Below are positions 1-6,717 of a DNA stretch of 16,326 nucleotides, in pieces; position 1 is the first letter of the stretch, and every line of letters starts with the position of its first letter. Position numbers and translations under genes: made by a program. Origin of the DNA: CAYZHV01 sp964478055 (GTDB lineage Bacteria; Spirochaetota; Spirochaetia; DSM-27196; Alkalispirochaetaceae); NCBI GenBank assembly GCA_964478055.1, contig CAYZHV010000065.1, positions 1-16,326 of the forward strand. Reading direction: 5' to 3'. The notes below the pieces were generated by a model that worked only from the letters and a program-made list of their open reading frames with translations, was not told the origin of the DNA and ran no database searches.

Positions 1-317
1 GCCGGACCGACGCTTCTACAGGTTTAGCGCATGCTTGTGTGTCGAAGAGCCGGCGGCATGAGCAGCCCGTAACTCTTCCAGGTCGGTTAGATGTCCCAGG
101 CGGTACCCGACCTTACCGCTTGGTGAGTCCTGGTCTTTGTCAAGCAACATGTCGCTCAGGACTGTGCAACATGCGCCCGTGGTCGCTTAGCTTACGCCGC
201 GACCGGAAGGTATTCTGCTTCGTCGGCAGATATACAAGTGTGCCAGATTTAGGAGGTAGCGCTCCACCTGCAACGTCGTGCCCTTGCAGCTATCACAGTC
301 GAAACCGGGACACCCCC
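1..317 (-). ncRNA. ssrA: tmRNA (transfer-messenger RNA), 3' end cut by window start
   Basis: tmRNA rescues ribosomes stalled on mRNAs lacking a stop codon: it enters as an alanine-charged tRNA mimic with SmpB, then templates a degradation tag. Read on the minus strand, the 5' end GGGGGTG followed by CGGTTTCGACTG matches the conserved tmRNA acceptor and D-arm start. Near the window edge, GCTAAACCTGTAGAAGC matches the conserved segment before the T-arm. A tag frame begins at nucleotide 91, the usual place, with the expected A at -4. The stop codon lies in the loop of a 6-bp stem (GGTCGC/GCGACC, 199-204 with 181-186), like helix 5 of E. coli tmRNA. By comparison with E. coli, roughly 40-45 nt holding the T-arm and 3' acceptor strand are missing because the window begins here. 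The 5' end is set by homology; a precursor leader of about a dozen bases is likely. Confidence 0.93.
192..227 (-). other. tmRNA tag-peptide reading frame
   Basis: Starting at the resume codon GCC, the frame reads ADEAEYLPVAA followed by TAA. The small, hydrophobic C-terminus (VAA) is the type recognised by ClpXP-like proteases, and the acidic middle is typical of tags. The charged tmRNA would add a further alanine in front. The choice of resume codon rests on its distance from the 5' end (nucleotide 91) and on the A four bases upstream; I did not compare it with other spirochaete tags. Confidence 0.85.
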
Positions 318-337
318 TGTTTCGCTAATTGTTAGCT

Positions 338-366
338 AACATAGTAAAGATCCACCCTTTTGTCAA
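338..366 (-). promoter_or_regulatory. ssrA promoter, sigma-70 type
   Basis: On the minus strand a perfect -35 TTGACA (366-361) is followed after 17 bp by TATGTT (343-338). Transcription would start near 330, giving a precursor leader of about a dozen bases before the mature tmRNA 5' end. A 12-bp perfect palindrome, TGTTAGCTAACA (330-341), covers most of the -10 and the start region. Confidence 0.75.
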
Positions 367-451
367 TCGGGGAGCCGCAGGGCATGATCAGAGAGCTTGT
401 TAACAGTTCCGGTTTTCCTGATTCTCCTGGAGCGGTAAATTCTCGGGCACC

Positions 452-952
452 ATGAAAGCACCAGTTACGCTGCTGAGTCTCTTCCTACTGCTTCTGCTCT
501 CCGGCTGCGGCCCCTCCTACACTGTTCCTCCAGGAGGCGTGGGGAGGGAGGATTACCTCGCTGGTCTCGGTAGGGCAGGGCTTTTAGAGACGGAAGGGGC
601 CAGGCAATGGCGGGAGCAAGGGAGAGCCGCCCTGGAAGCCCCGAGAAGGGTTGAACCTCCGTTCTCGGGCACCTTTCAGGCGGACGGCCGAGCCGCCGCC
701 GCCGCTGAAGCCTACCTTTTGGTCCCTTCCGAGCGCCAACAGATATCGGTGCGGGTGCGGCTGGAAGGGGAAGGGTTCATCTTTCTCGACCTCTATCGGC
801 TTCGAGACGGAGAGGAGGAGGCGATCTTCTCCACCAACCAGGAGTCGGGCGAGTTCTTGGCGAGACGAGACCGAACCTACATCCTCCTGGTGCAGCCGGA
901 AATCTACGCCCAGGGAACAGTGAGGGTCGAGATTCAGCCCTCCGAGAGGTAG
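452..952 (+). CDS. Small lipoprotein of unknown function with a C-terminal beta-rich domain
   Basis: I do not recognise a named family. The 166-residue product starts with a lysine, a leucine-rich hydrophobic stretch (residues 5-16) and the lipobox L16-S17-G18-C19, so it should be lipidated on Cys19 and anchored in a membrane facing the periplasm or outside. After a charged, Arg/Glu-rich linker, residues about 70-163 alternate hydrophobic and polar positions and end in a strand-like TVRVEI. This resembles the pre-peptidase C-terminal (PPC) beta-sandwich type, but that is a weak guess. The ATG is chosen because the signal peptide begins there; an upstream purine run (GGAG) lies too far away to be a good ribosome site. 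It is divergent from ssrA and its last 19 bases overlap the convergent phosphatase gene. Confidence 0.8.
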   Translation: MKAPVTLLSLFLLLLLSGCGPSYTVPPGGVGREDYLAGLGRAGLLETEGARQWREQGRAALEAPRRVEPPFSGTFQADGRAAAAAEAYLLVPSERQQISVRVRLEGEGFIFLDLYRLRDGEEEAIFSTNQESGEFLARRDRTYILLVQPEIYAQGTVRVEIQPSER

Positions 953-1716
953 GAAAAGGCAGCCTCCTGCAGCTCCGGTGAGGCAGCAGCGATAATACTA
1001 TCTCCTGGCATATCTCTTCTTCCCTGGAAGTCACTCCAGGAGGCCCCGGCCTCCTCGAGAATCGGGTAGAGGGGAGCGATATCCCAAAGACTCATGATCG
1101 GGTCTAGCATGAGGTCGCAGCGTCCAGTCACCAGCATTACGTATCCGTAGGCATCTGCCCAGGTTCGGGCGGCTCTTACTCTGGAGAGTAGGGCCGGCAC
1201 GCCTTTCGGATACCGCCGGAAGAGGTCCGCGAAATCGGTGCTGTGGAGCCGCGCCTCCTCGAGTTCTCTTACGCCGGTGATTCCCGCCGCTCCACGGTTG
1301 TAGAGAAGGCCGCTTCCGGTGCTCGCGCTCACGGTCTCTTCTAGAGCGGGAGCGTGTATCACCCCGGCCACCGGGCGCTGGTCGATGGCGAAGGCGATAA
1401 GGACCGTATAGAAGGGTACTCCGTGGACGAACGATTTGGTTCCGTCTATGGGGTCCACGATCCAGGAATAACGGGAGTCGTGGCTCTCCTCGCCCCCCTC
1501 TTCACCAATAATCGTATGCTCTGGGAATTGCTCGCTGATTCGCTTCCGAATGAACGCCTCGGTTTCCCGATCCGCCACGGTCACCGGCGTCTGATCATCC
1601 TTGTGGTCCACAGCCACTCCGGTTCTGAAGTAGCGGAGGGTTATCTCTCCTGCCTCCCGGGCGATCTCTTCCGCGAAGCGTCGGTACTCCGCCAGGGCCT
1701 CGATGCCATCACTCAT
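934..1716 (-). CDS. hisN: Inositol-monophosphatase-family phosphatase, HisN-like (probable histidinol-phosphatase)
   Basis: This is a Mg2+/Li+-type phosphatase of the IMPase fold, 260 residues, the usual length. Metal-binding motifs are all present: GEEGG at 71-75, DPIDGT at 88-93 and the late WD at 211-212. The early D-x-K-x-D-x-TPVT segment (37-46) is also typical. The sequences SFVHGVPFYTVLIA after DPIDGT and RTWADAYGY near 184-192 resemble histidinol-phosphate phosphatases (HisN), the last-but-one step of histidine synthesis, more than CysQ or inositol phosphatases. No other his gene is in the window, so the substrate is an inference and the symbol is tentative. The ATG lies one base after the smpB TGA, preceded by GGGAAGG, so it is read from the same mRNA. 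The 3' end overlaps the convergent lipoprotein gene by 19 bp. Confidence 0.85.
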   Translation of the reverse strand: MSDGIEALAEYRRFAEEIAREAGEITLRYFRTGVAVDHKDDQTPVTVADRETEAFIRKRISEQFPEHTIIGEEGGEESHDSRYSWIVDPIDGTKSFVHGVPFYTVLIAFAIDQRPVAGVIHAPALEETVSASTGSGLLYNRGAAGITGVRELEEARLHSTDFADLFRRYPKGVPALLSRVRAARTWADAYGYVMLVTGRCDLMLDPIMSLWDIAPLYPILEEAGASWSDFQGRRDMPGDSIIAAASPELQEAAFSYLSEG

Positions 1717-1717
1717 C

Positions 1718-2173
1718 TCAATACCTTCCCCGAATTTCTCGTTCGGCGTCCCTCTTCTGCGCTTTGCGCTTGAGGTCTTCTCGCTTGTCGTAGAGCTTCT
1801 TTCCTTTGCAGAGTCCCATTTCGACCTTAATCAGGTCACCTTTGAGATAGACGGAGAGCGGTACCAACGTGTACCCGCGCTCGTCCACCCGCCGTTTGAG
1901 CCGTTTGAGCTCCTCGCGGTGCACCAGGAGTTTTCGGTCCCGCAGGGGCTCATGGTTATTGATGTTCCCCTGCTTGTACTCCGCTACGTGAAACCCTATG
2001 AGCCAGAGCTCGTTATTTCGAATCCGCCCGTAAGAGTCGGAGAAGGAGAGTTTTCCGTCCCTCATAGACTTCACTTCGGTGCCTTCGAGTGCGATGCCAC
2101 ACTCGATCTTCTCTTCCACCTCATACTCGTGGAAGGCGCGCCTGTTCTTTGCCAGTAGCTTCGTACCGCTCAT
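1718..2173 (-). CDS. smpB: SsrA-binding protein SmpB
   Basis: SmpB binds the tRNA-like domain of tmRNA and delivers it to stalled ribosomes, where its C-terminal tail reads the empty mRNA channel. The 151-residue product has the family landmarks: AKNRRAFHEYEVEEKIECGIALEGTE at the start (residues about 7-32), EVKSMRDGK, the HVAEYKQGN segment and HEPLRDRKLLVH. The Lys/Arg-rich tail KKLYDKREDLKRKAQKRDAEREI follows near the C-terminus. Length is normal for the family. The start is fixed by homology, by a strong AGGAGGAGG site at 2186-2178, and by an ATGA overlap with the stop of the upstream SUMF1 gene. The frame stays open far upstream, but that extension is not SmpB. Its RNA partner ssrA lies about 1.4 kb away on the same strand. 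Confidence 0.97.
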   Translation of the reverse strand: MSGTKLLAKNRRAFHEYEVEEKIECGIALEGTEVKSMRDGKLSFSDSYGRIRNNELWLIGFHVAEYKQGNINNHEPLRDRKLLVHREELKRLKRRVDERGYTLVPLSVYLKGDLIKVEMGLCKGKKLYDKREDLKRKAQKRDAEREIRGRY

Positions 2174-3729
2174 AGCTCCTCCTCCTGCACCGCGATGACG
2201 AGGCGAAAGCCGAGATAGGGGGAGCACCAGGAAGGAGGCTGGCTGCCGAGGAGACTCCCGGAAAGGTCCCTGAGAGAATTCGCGAAGGAGCCACCCTGGA
2301 CTACCCGTTCCGCGCCGCCGATCTGCGGCGCCGCGGCACCGGTGAGGTATCTCGCCTCGGGAGAGGGAGTATACCAATCCTCGGACCACTCCCAGAGGTT
2401 GCCGTAGAGATCGTAGAAACCGGCGTTGCTTCGCCGCTCGGGGCTAATCGGGTAGGGCGTCTCACCGTCGGCTTCGAAGGTAACTCTAACAGGAGCTGAC
2501 TCCCCGGAGCCCGGCGCCGGCTCAGTGGAGGCAGCCTCCCTCCACTCCGTCCCTCGGGGAAGGCGAACAAGCAGTTCCCCACGGTAAGCTGGATAGGTGT
2601 CGGATAACCTCCGGCTCATCCAGTTGGCAAAGGCCGACGCGGCATGCCAGGAAACGAAGCGGACGGGCTCCTCGGGACTCCGCGGCATTCCCCAGTCCGC
2701 CAAATAGTCCTCGGTGACTACCCCGGTCTCAGTCAACTGCTGCCGATTCTCCGGCCTCCAGGCTGGAGTATCCGCGAGAAATCCGGCGTAGTCACCCCGG
2801 GTCACTTCTCGCTCCATCATCAGAACGCCACCTACTCGCCGAAAGGATATTCCCTCGACCGTGAGCGTCGCCGGCAGCTCGCCGCCGGTGGAGCCTTCCG
2901 CCGGCCCCACGCTTTCCGCCGGCCCAATGGTCCGGGCCTCATCATACCACTCGCCCTCCTGAAAGCGACTACCCAACCGATCGGGCAGCGTCCGCTGAAG
3001 AATCACCTGTAGGGCAGCCGCGCCCTGAGAATCAGTCACAGGCTGTATGAGTTCCAATACACTTCGGCCGATTCCGAGGGGTGACGCTCCTCCCATGCCG
3101 TTGGCCAGAAGCGTTCCGCGGGTGAGGTCCTTGAGCTGCGTGGGCGAAGCGAGGTGGAATCGAGCGGTCCTCAGGAGGCTTCTCCCGGCGGTGACCGCGT
3201 CGGGGTTATCAGGAAAGGAGGCAAGGGCTCGGCTGGTCTCAGATATAATGGGAGGCACTTGGAAGGCAGCGCTTCCGGCGCCCCCTAGGGCCCATCGGGC
3301 GAAGGCGTGCGCCCGATCAACGGCCAGTTCCTCCGGAGATAGCGGAGTGAGTGTCACAGTAATCCGCTGTTTCCGCGCCGCGAAGAGAGTGCCAAAGAGA
3401 CGCCCCCGAACTCGCAGCTCCCGCTCCTCCGTCTCGAAGCCGGGATAACGAATTAGCAGCTCGTGCTCCCCAGCTTCCACAAATCTCGTCACCGGGGTCG
3501 CTCCGAGTCGGACACCGTTGATCACTACCTCGGACCCCGCGGGGGTGGAGCGAAACGTCACTTCGGAGCCATAATCGCGTATTCCTGGATAGAGAAGTAT
3601 GAAAAAAAGGAGAAGCAAGAGGCCCAATCCCAGGACGACCGGGACGTAACTCTCAGGCTTTACGCCAAAAACCGGTTTGAGCCGTACCGGTTTTGGCTCT
3701 GGAGACTCACTCTTGCGTGTTCTGGCCAT
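2170..3729 (-). CDS. Membrane-anchored PEGA and SUMF1 (formylglycine-enzyme-like) domain protein, probably non-catalytic
   Basis: Three parts can be seen in 519 residues: a basic N-terminus, one membrane segment at about 28-48, and a large extracytoplasmic part. A PEGA domain (about 56-128; STPAGSEVVINGVRLGATPV) leads into a helical linker and then a SUMF1/FGE-sulfatase fold (about 290-515). The fold is marked by MEREVTRGDYAGF, VRFVSWHAASAFANW, RLPRGTEWREAA, YDLYGNLWEWSEDW, VVQGGSF and LGFRL. True formylglycine-generating enzymes use a cysteine pair just after the GGS motif; here that stretch is GGSFANSLRDL with no cysteine, and the only cysteine is Cys502. I infer a binding or structural role, perhaps at the cell wall. 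Its TGA overlaps the smpB ATG. The start is the only good one, yet lies seven bases after a strong -10. Confidence 0.88.
   Translation of the reverse strand: MARTRKSESPEPKPVRLKPVFGVKPESYVPVVLGLGLLLLLFFILLYPGIRDYGSEVTFRSTPAGSEVVINGVRLGATPVTRFVEAGEHELLIRYPGFETEERELRVRGRLFGTLFAARKQRITVTLTPLSPEELAVDRAHAFARWALGGAGSAAFQVPPIISETSRALASFPDNPDAVTAGRSLLRTARFHLASPTQLKDLTRGTLLANGMGGASPLGIGRSVLELIQPVTDSQGAAALQVILQRTLPDRLGSRFQEGEWYDEARTIGPAESVGPAEGSTGGELPATLTVEGISFRRVGGVLMMEREVTRGDYAGFLADTPAWRPENRQQLTETGVVTEDYLADWGMPRSPEEPVRFVSWHAASAFANWMSRRLSDTYPAYRGELLVRLPRGTEWREAASTEPAPGSGESAPVRVTFEADGETPYPISPERRSNAGFYDLYGNLWEWSEDWYTPSPEARYLTGAAAPQIGGAERVVQGGSFANSLRDLSGSLLGSQPPSWCSPYLGFRLVIAVQEEEL
2176..2186 (-). promoter_or_regulatory. 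smpB Shine-Dalgarno inside the upstream gene
   Basis: Read on the minus strand, the repeated GAG codons that encode the last three glutamates of the SUMF1 protein form AGGAGGAGGAG immediately before the smpB ATG. With the ATGA stop/start overlap, this points to translational coupling and decides the smpB start. Confidence 0.75.
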
Positions 3730-3736
3730 GCGGCAG

Positions 3737-3766
3737 AGTATATGGAGCGGCTTCTCGACTTGTCAA
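3737..3766 (-). promoter_or_regulatory. Promoter of the SUMF1-smpB-hisN operon, probably leaderless
   Basis: On the minus strand a perfect TTGACA (3766-3761) is separated by 18 bp from TATACT (3742-3737). The ATG at 3729 follows after only seven bases, so transcription should start on or one or two bases before the A of the start codon. There is no room for a ribosome site. The -35 overlaps that of the opposing promoter. Confidence 0.75.
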
Positions 3767-3788
3767 CGCAACTGCTCCATGGTATCGT
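3760..3788 (+). promoter_or_regulatory. Candidate promoter of the signal peptidase operon
   Basis: TTGTCA (3760-3765) and TATCGT (3783-3788) are 17 bp apart. The -35 is the other strand of the opposing operon's TTGACA, so the heptamer TTGTCAA could serve both directions. Transcription would begin near 3795, only a few bases before the ATG at 3799. It is weaker than the opposing promoter, and the call depends on that start codon. Confidence 0.45.
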
Positions 3789-3798
3789 CCATCCGTTC

Positions 3799-4788
3799 AT
3801 GAGTACCCAGGAGCGCCCCTGGCGCCGCACCATTCTAGAGGCAACTGAGCGATTTCTCACCTGGCGTAAGATGCGCAAGCACCGGAAAGCGGAGAAGCAG
3901 CGGCAGAAGAACGTTGTGGTGGACTGGATCGAGGCATTCATCTGGGCAGCTTTCGTGGTGCTTCTGGTGAATCAGTACTTGCTGCAGGCGTATCAAATAC
4001 CCTCGGGGTCCATGATCGACACGCTCCGGCAGCAGGATCGGATCTTTGTGAACAAGGTCGTCTACGGGCCCGAGCTCATACCGGGGATGATCAAACTGCC
4101 GGGATTTGCCACACCTCGAAGGGCGGAGGTGATCATTTTCGAGAACCCCTCCTACATCGGAAAAGGGCCCCTCTTCGATATTCTGCAGCGGGTAATCTAT
4201 ATGCTCACCCTCAGCATGGTGGACATAGACCGGGATGAGCAGGGCATGCCCCGGGCACATTTTCTCATAAAGCGCGCCGTCGGGGCCGAAGGAGACCAGA
4301 TTCGTCTACGCTTCGGTAACGTCGAGATCAAGCCCCAGGGAAGCGCCCGTTGGTATGACGAAGAGGAGTTCAAGGAGTACGCCTCCAAGGAGTATCCGGT
4401 TCGGCGCATAATCGATCGCCCGGACTACGCCACCTTCACCCTTGCCGGACGCGCCTCGGCCCTTCGCGACGCGGGGTTGAGCGTTACTGAAGCGGAAGCG
4501 GAAGCGATTTCCGAGGTATCGCAAATGGGCTTTATCGACCCCTTTGCCCTGGAGCAGAGCCGAACCGCCACGCTCTATCAGATAGACCCCTCCTCGGAAA
4601 GAGTGCGTCGTCGGTTCAACAGCCTGGAGAACGGTTACTACGTGCCGCGAGGAAGGCTCTTCCCCATGGGCGACAATCGAGACAACTCCCGGGATGCGCG
4701 CTACTTCGGCGCTGTATCGAAGGAAAAGGTTCTCGGACGGGCCATGTTCATTTACTGGCCTCTGAATCGCTTCGGCTCGATTCGGTAG
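3799..4788 (+). CDS. lepB: Type I signal peptidase (first copy, all catalytic residues present)
   Basis: This enzyme cuts signal peptides from exported proteins at the outer face of the inner membrane, using a Ser/Lys dyad. From the chosen ATG (329 residues): a basic cytoplasmic N-terminus; a membrane helix at about 42-60; the box B motif QIPSGSM with catalytic Ser71; RRAEVIIFENP near 107-117; IKRAVGAEGD with general-base Lys158; and MGDNRDNSRDARYFG at about 290-304. A helical, Glu/Ala-rich insert (about 185-245) lies between the Lys and the last box. The frame is open upstream and an ATG at 3742 would add 19 residues. I prefer 3799 because the candidate promoter lies between them, but neither start has a good ribosome site. 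It is followed after four bases by a divergent second copy. Confidence 0.92.
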   Translation: MSTQERPWRRTILEATERFLTWRKMRKHRKAEKQRQKNVVVDWIEAFIWAAFVVLLVNQYLLQAYQIPSGSMIDTLRQQDRIFVNKVVYGPELIPGMIKLPGFATPRRAEVIIFENPSYIGKGPLFDILQRVIYMLTLSMVDIDRDEQGMPRAHFLIKRAVGAEGDQIRLRFGNVEIKPQGSARWYDEEEFKEYASKEYPVRRIIDRPDYATFTLAGRASALRDAGLSVTEAEAEAISEVSQMGFIDPFALEQSRTATLYQIDPSSERVRRRFNSLENGYYVPRGRLFPMGDNRDNSRDARYFGAVSKEKVLGRAMFIYWPLNRFGSIR

Positions 4789-4792
4789 GGCG

Positions 4793-5515
4793 ATGGCTGA
4801 GCGAGGTCTGAGCAGTCATCGACGAAAGCGGCGGCAGCGGCGAATCCGCCGACTCCTCGGCTTCTTGTCTCTCTTTCTCATTGCCTATCTCCTGATTACG
4901 AGCTTTCTCCTGGAGGTCGTCCGAGTCACGGATAACTCCATGGCTCCCACCCTAATGGAAGGGGATCTGCTAGTTGCCTCCCCACTTCTGCACCGTCTGG
5001 AGCGACTACGCCGGGTCGAACGGGCGGATATGGTTCTTGTTGAAAACCCCGCTCGACCTTCCGTGACTCTTGGCGGTCAGCTGACGAGACGCTTCATCCA
5101 GTTTTTCACCCTTGGAAGAGCCCAGGGCACCGCCCCCTCGGGGTCTCCGTTTCTCCTGCGCCGGATTTTAGGGCTTCCCGGAGAGAGAATCCTCCTGGAA
5201 GAGTATCGCTTTTACATTCGAAGCGAAGAAGGAGCGTGGGTTGGCGAGAGCCGCCTCTCCTCAGGAAGCTATCAATTGCTCCTCCCGGAGACCGGAGATG
5301 CGCAGACGCCATGGCCTTCGGCTAACACGCCGGGCTCCCCGGACGCTCCGGCAGTGACAATCCCGCCGGAGAGCTACTACGTCGCTGCTGATAATCGAGG
5401 TGGCCCCATGGACTCCCGCATCTGGGGCCCCCTTGGGGCAGAGCGCCTTAGGGGGCCGGTTATTCTTCGCCTCCTTCCCCTGGACAGATTCGGTCCCCTC
5501 GGCAAAGAAGAGTGA
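4793..5515 (+). CDS. Divergent second type I signal peptidase with Arg in place of the catalytic Lys
   Basis: This 240-residue protein has a very basic N-terminus (to residue 20), one membrane helix (about 21-40), and the box B motif VTDNSMAPTL with Ser49 where the nucleophile should be. It also has ADMVLVENP (78-86), the box D-like LLRRILGLPGE (121-131) and ADNRGGPMDSRIWGPL as the last box. In active enzymes box D reads K-R-x-x-G-L-P-G; here the lysine position is Arg123 (codon CGC, 5159-5161). The last box also differs (ADNRGGPM for GDNRDNS). A Ser-Lys enzyme without its lysine would be expected to be inactive or to use another base, so this may be a pseudoenzyme, a partner of the first copy, or a specialised peptidase. 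It starts four bases after lepB and its stop overlaps the hemW GTG. Confidence 0.85.
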   Translation: MAERGLSSHRRKRRQRRIRRLLGFLSLFLIAYLLITSFLLEVVRVTDNSMAPTLMEGDLLVASPLLHRLERLRRVERADMVLVENPARPSVTLGGQLTRRFIQFFTLGRAQGTAPSGSPFLLRRILGLPGERILLEEYRFYIRSEEGAWVGESRLSSGSYQLLLPETGDAQTPWPSANTPGSPDAPAVTIPPESYYVAADNRGGPMDSRIWGPLGAERLRGPVILRLLPLDRFGPLGKEE

Positions 5516-6717
5516 TCGCTTCTTTCTCGCTCCCGCCGCAGTCCTCGATTTCGCTCTACATCCACATACCCTTCTGCACGGTCAAGTGCGGCTACTGTGA
5601 CTTTTTTTCCCTCACCGGAGTTGCACCGGCACGGATGGAAGAGACCGTCTCTTCCATCCTGGAGGATGCTGAGTCGATGCTTCCCCCTCTGGTTGCCTCA
5701 GGGGGTACCGTAGAGACCGTCTACGTCGGTGGCGGGACCCCGAGCGTACTATCGGAGAAGAGCCTCAGACGGCTAACCGCAGGTATCCGCAAGCTCCTGC
5801 CAAACACGCCACGGGAGTGGACGGTGGAGCTCAATCCGGAGACCCTAACCGAGGGGACTCTAGATATCCTGTGCGGCGCCGGGGTCGACCGGCTCTCCCT
5901 TGGCGTCCAGACCCTTTCTCAGGAGGGACTGACCGCTCTGGGCCGGGCGGCTACCGCCGAGAGAACGGAGCGAGCCGTGGAGCTTCTAACTGCAGTCTGG
6001 AAAGGGCGCTGGAACGGTGACCTCATTCTCGGTTTCCAGGGGGATTCGCCGGCACGGGTAGCTCGGGACCTGGAGCTGCTAACGAGCTCCGGTGCTCGCC
6101 ACCTCTCCGTCTACGCCCTCACACTGGAGGAGGGCACCCCCCTGGCGACGGCCGTGGATTCCGGCGCCGTAACGCTCCCTGAAGACGAGGAGGTTCTGGA
6201 GCTGCTCTCGGCGGCGCAAGAAGTACTCTCCGAGAGGGGCCTCAGACGTTACGAGGTCTCCAACTATGCCCTTCCGGGAGAGGAGAGTCTTCACAACCTC
6301 CGCTACTGGCGGATGGAGCCCTATCTGGGACTCGGTCCGGCAGCAGCCAGCACCATCTATTACCAGACGCACCCTCTCACCGGGGTCCGAATGGAAGGAG
6401 TTCGGGATCTGCCCAAGTATCTCGCCCCTTCCGGCAGACGCTACACGACGGATAGTTTGTCCACCGAGGAACTCCTCGAGGAGGCGCTTCTTATGGGTCT
6501 GAGGACCAGTGAAGGCGTTTCTCTCCGACGGCTGCAGCGGCGATTCGGCATCTCCCCGGAGGCGGTGGAACACGCCCTCGGACCCTCCCGACTGCTCCGG
6601 ATCTCCCCGGGAGAAGGGGGCAGGCTGACGGTACTTCCGGAGGAATGGAACATTCTCGATCGTGCGGTACTGGAGGCGGTGGAGCGACTCCTGCCCCTTG
6701 CCCGCGAACCATATTGA
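5512..6717 (+). CDS. hemW: Radical SAM heme chaperone HemW (formerly HemN-like)
   Basis: HemW binds heme and a 4Fe-4S cluster and is thought to hand heme to client proteins. It is often misnamed coproporphyrinogen III dehydrogenase. The 401-residue product has the radical SAM motif IHIPFCTVKCGYCDFF with Cys22, Cys26 and Cys29. It lacks the fourth cysteine (C-x3-C-x2-C-x-C) of true HemN, which favours HemW. Further landmarks are VYVGGGTPSVLS, TVELNPETLT, VDRLSLGVQTLSQEGL, DLILGFQGD, the RYEVSNYALPGEESLHNLRYW block, and a C-terminal winged-helix-like end. The start is GTG at 5512, overlapping the previous TGA (GTGA), which places HIPFC at the usual distance. Third gene of the signal peptidase operon; the grouping is probably only transcriptional. 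Its stop codon is also part of the yebC -35. Confidence 0.93.
   Translation: MIASFSLPPQSSISLYIHIPFCTVKCGYCDFFSLTGVAPARMEETVSSILEDAESMLPPLVASGGTVETVYVGGGTPSVLSEKSLRRLTAGIRKLLPNTPREWTVELNPETLTEGTLDILCGAGVDRLSLGVQTLSQEGLTALGRAATAERTERAVELLTAVWKGRWNGDLILGFQGDSPARVARDLELLTSSGARHLSVYALTLEEGTPLATAVDSGAVTLPEDEEVLELLSAAQEVLSERGLRRYEVSNYALPGEESLHNLRYWRMEPYLGLGPAAASTIYYQTHPLTGVRMEGVRDLPKYLAPSGRRYTTDSLSTEELLEEALLMGLRTSEGVSLRRLQRRFGISPEAVEHALGPSRLLRISPGEGGRLTVLPEEWNILDRAVLEAVERLLPLAREPY

Noticed and set aside
39..335. A 98-codon plus-strand open frame at the start of the window
   Set aside because: It covers the tmRNA gene on the other strand, is rich in Cys, Arg and Pro and has no coding character.
2174..2389. 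N-terminal extension of smpB by 72 codons
   Set aside because: The extension is the SUMF1 gene read in another frame; homology, a strong ribosome site and the ATGA overlap fix the start at 2173.
2170..3729. Reading the SUMF1 protein as an active sulfatase-maturing enzyme
   Set aside because: The active-site cysteines are absent and no sulfatase gene is in the window.
5512..6717. Calling the radical SAM gene hemN (coproporphyrinogen III dehydrogenase)
   Set aside because: The motif has three cysteines without the fourth found in HemN, and the length and C-terminal part fit HemW.
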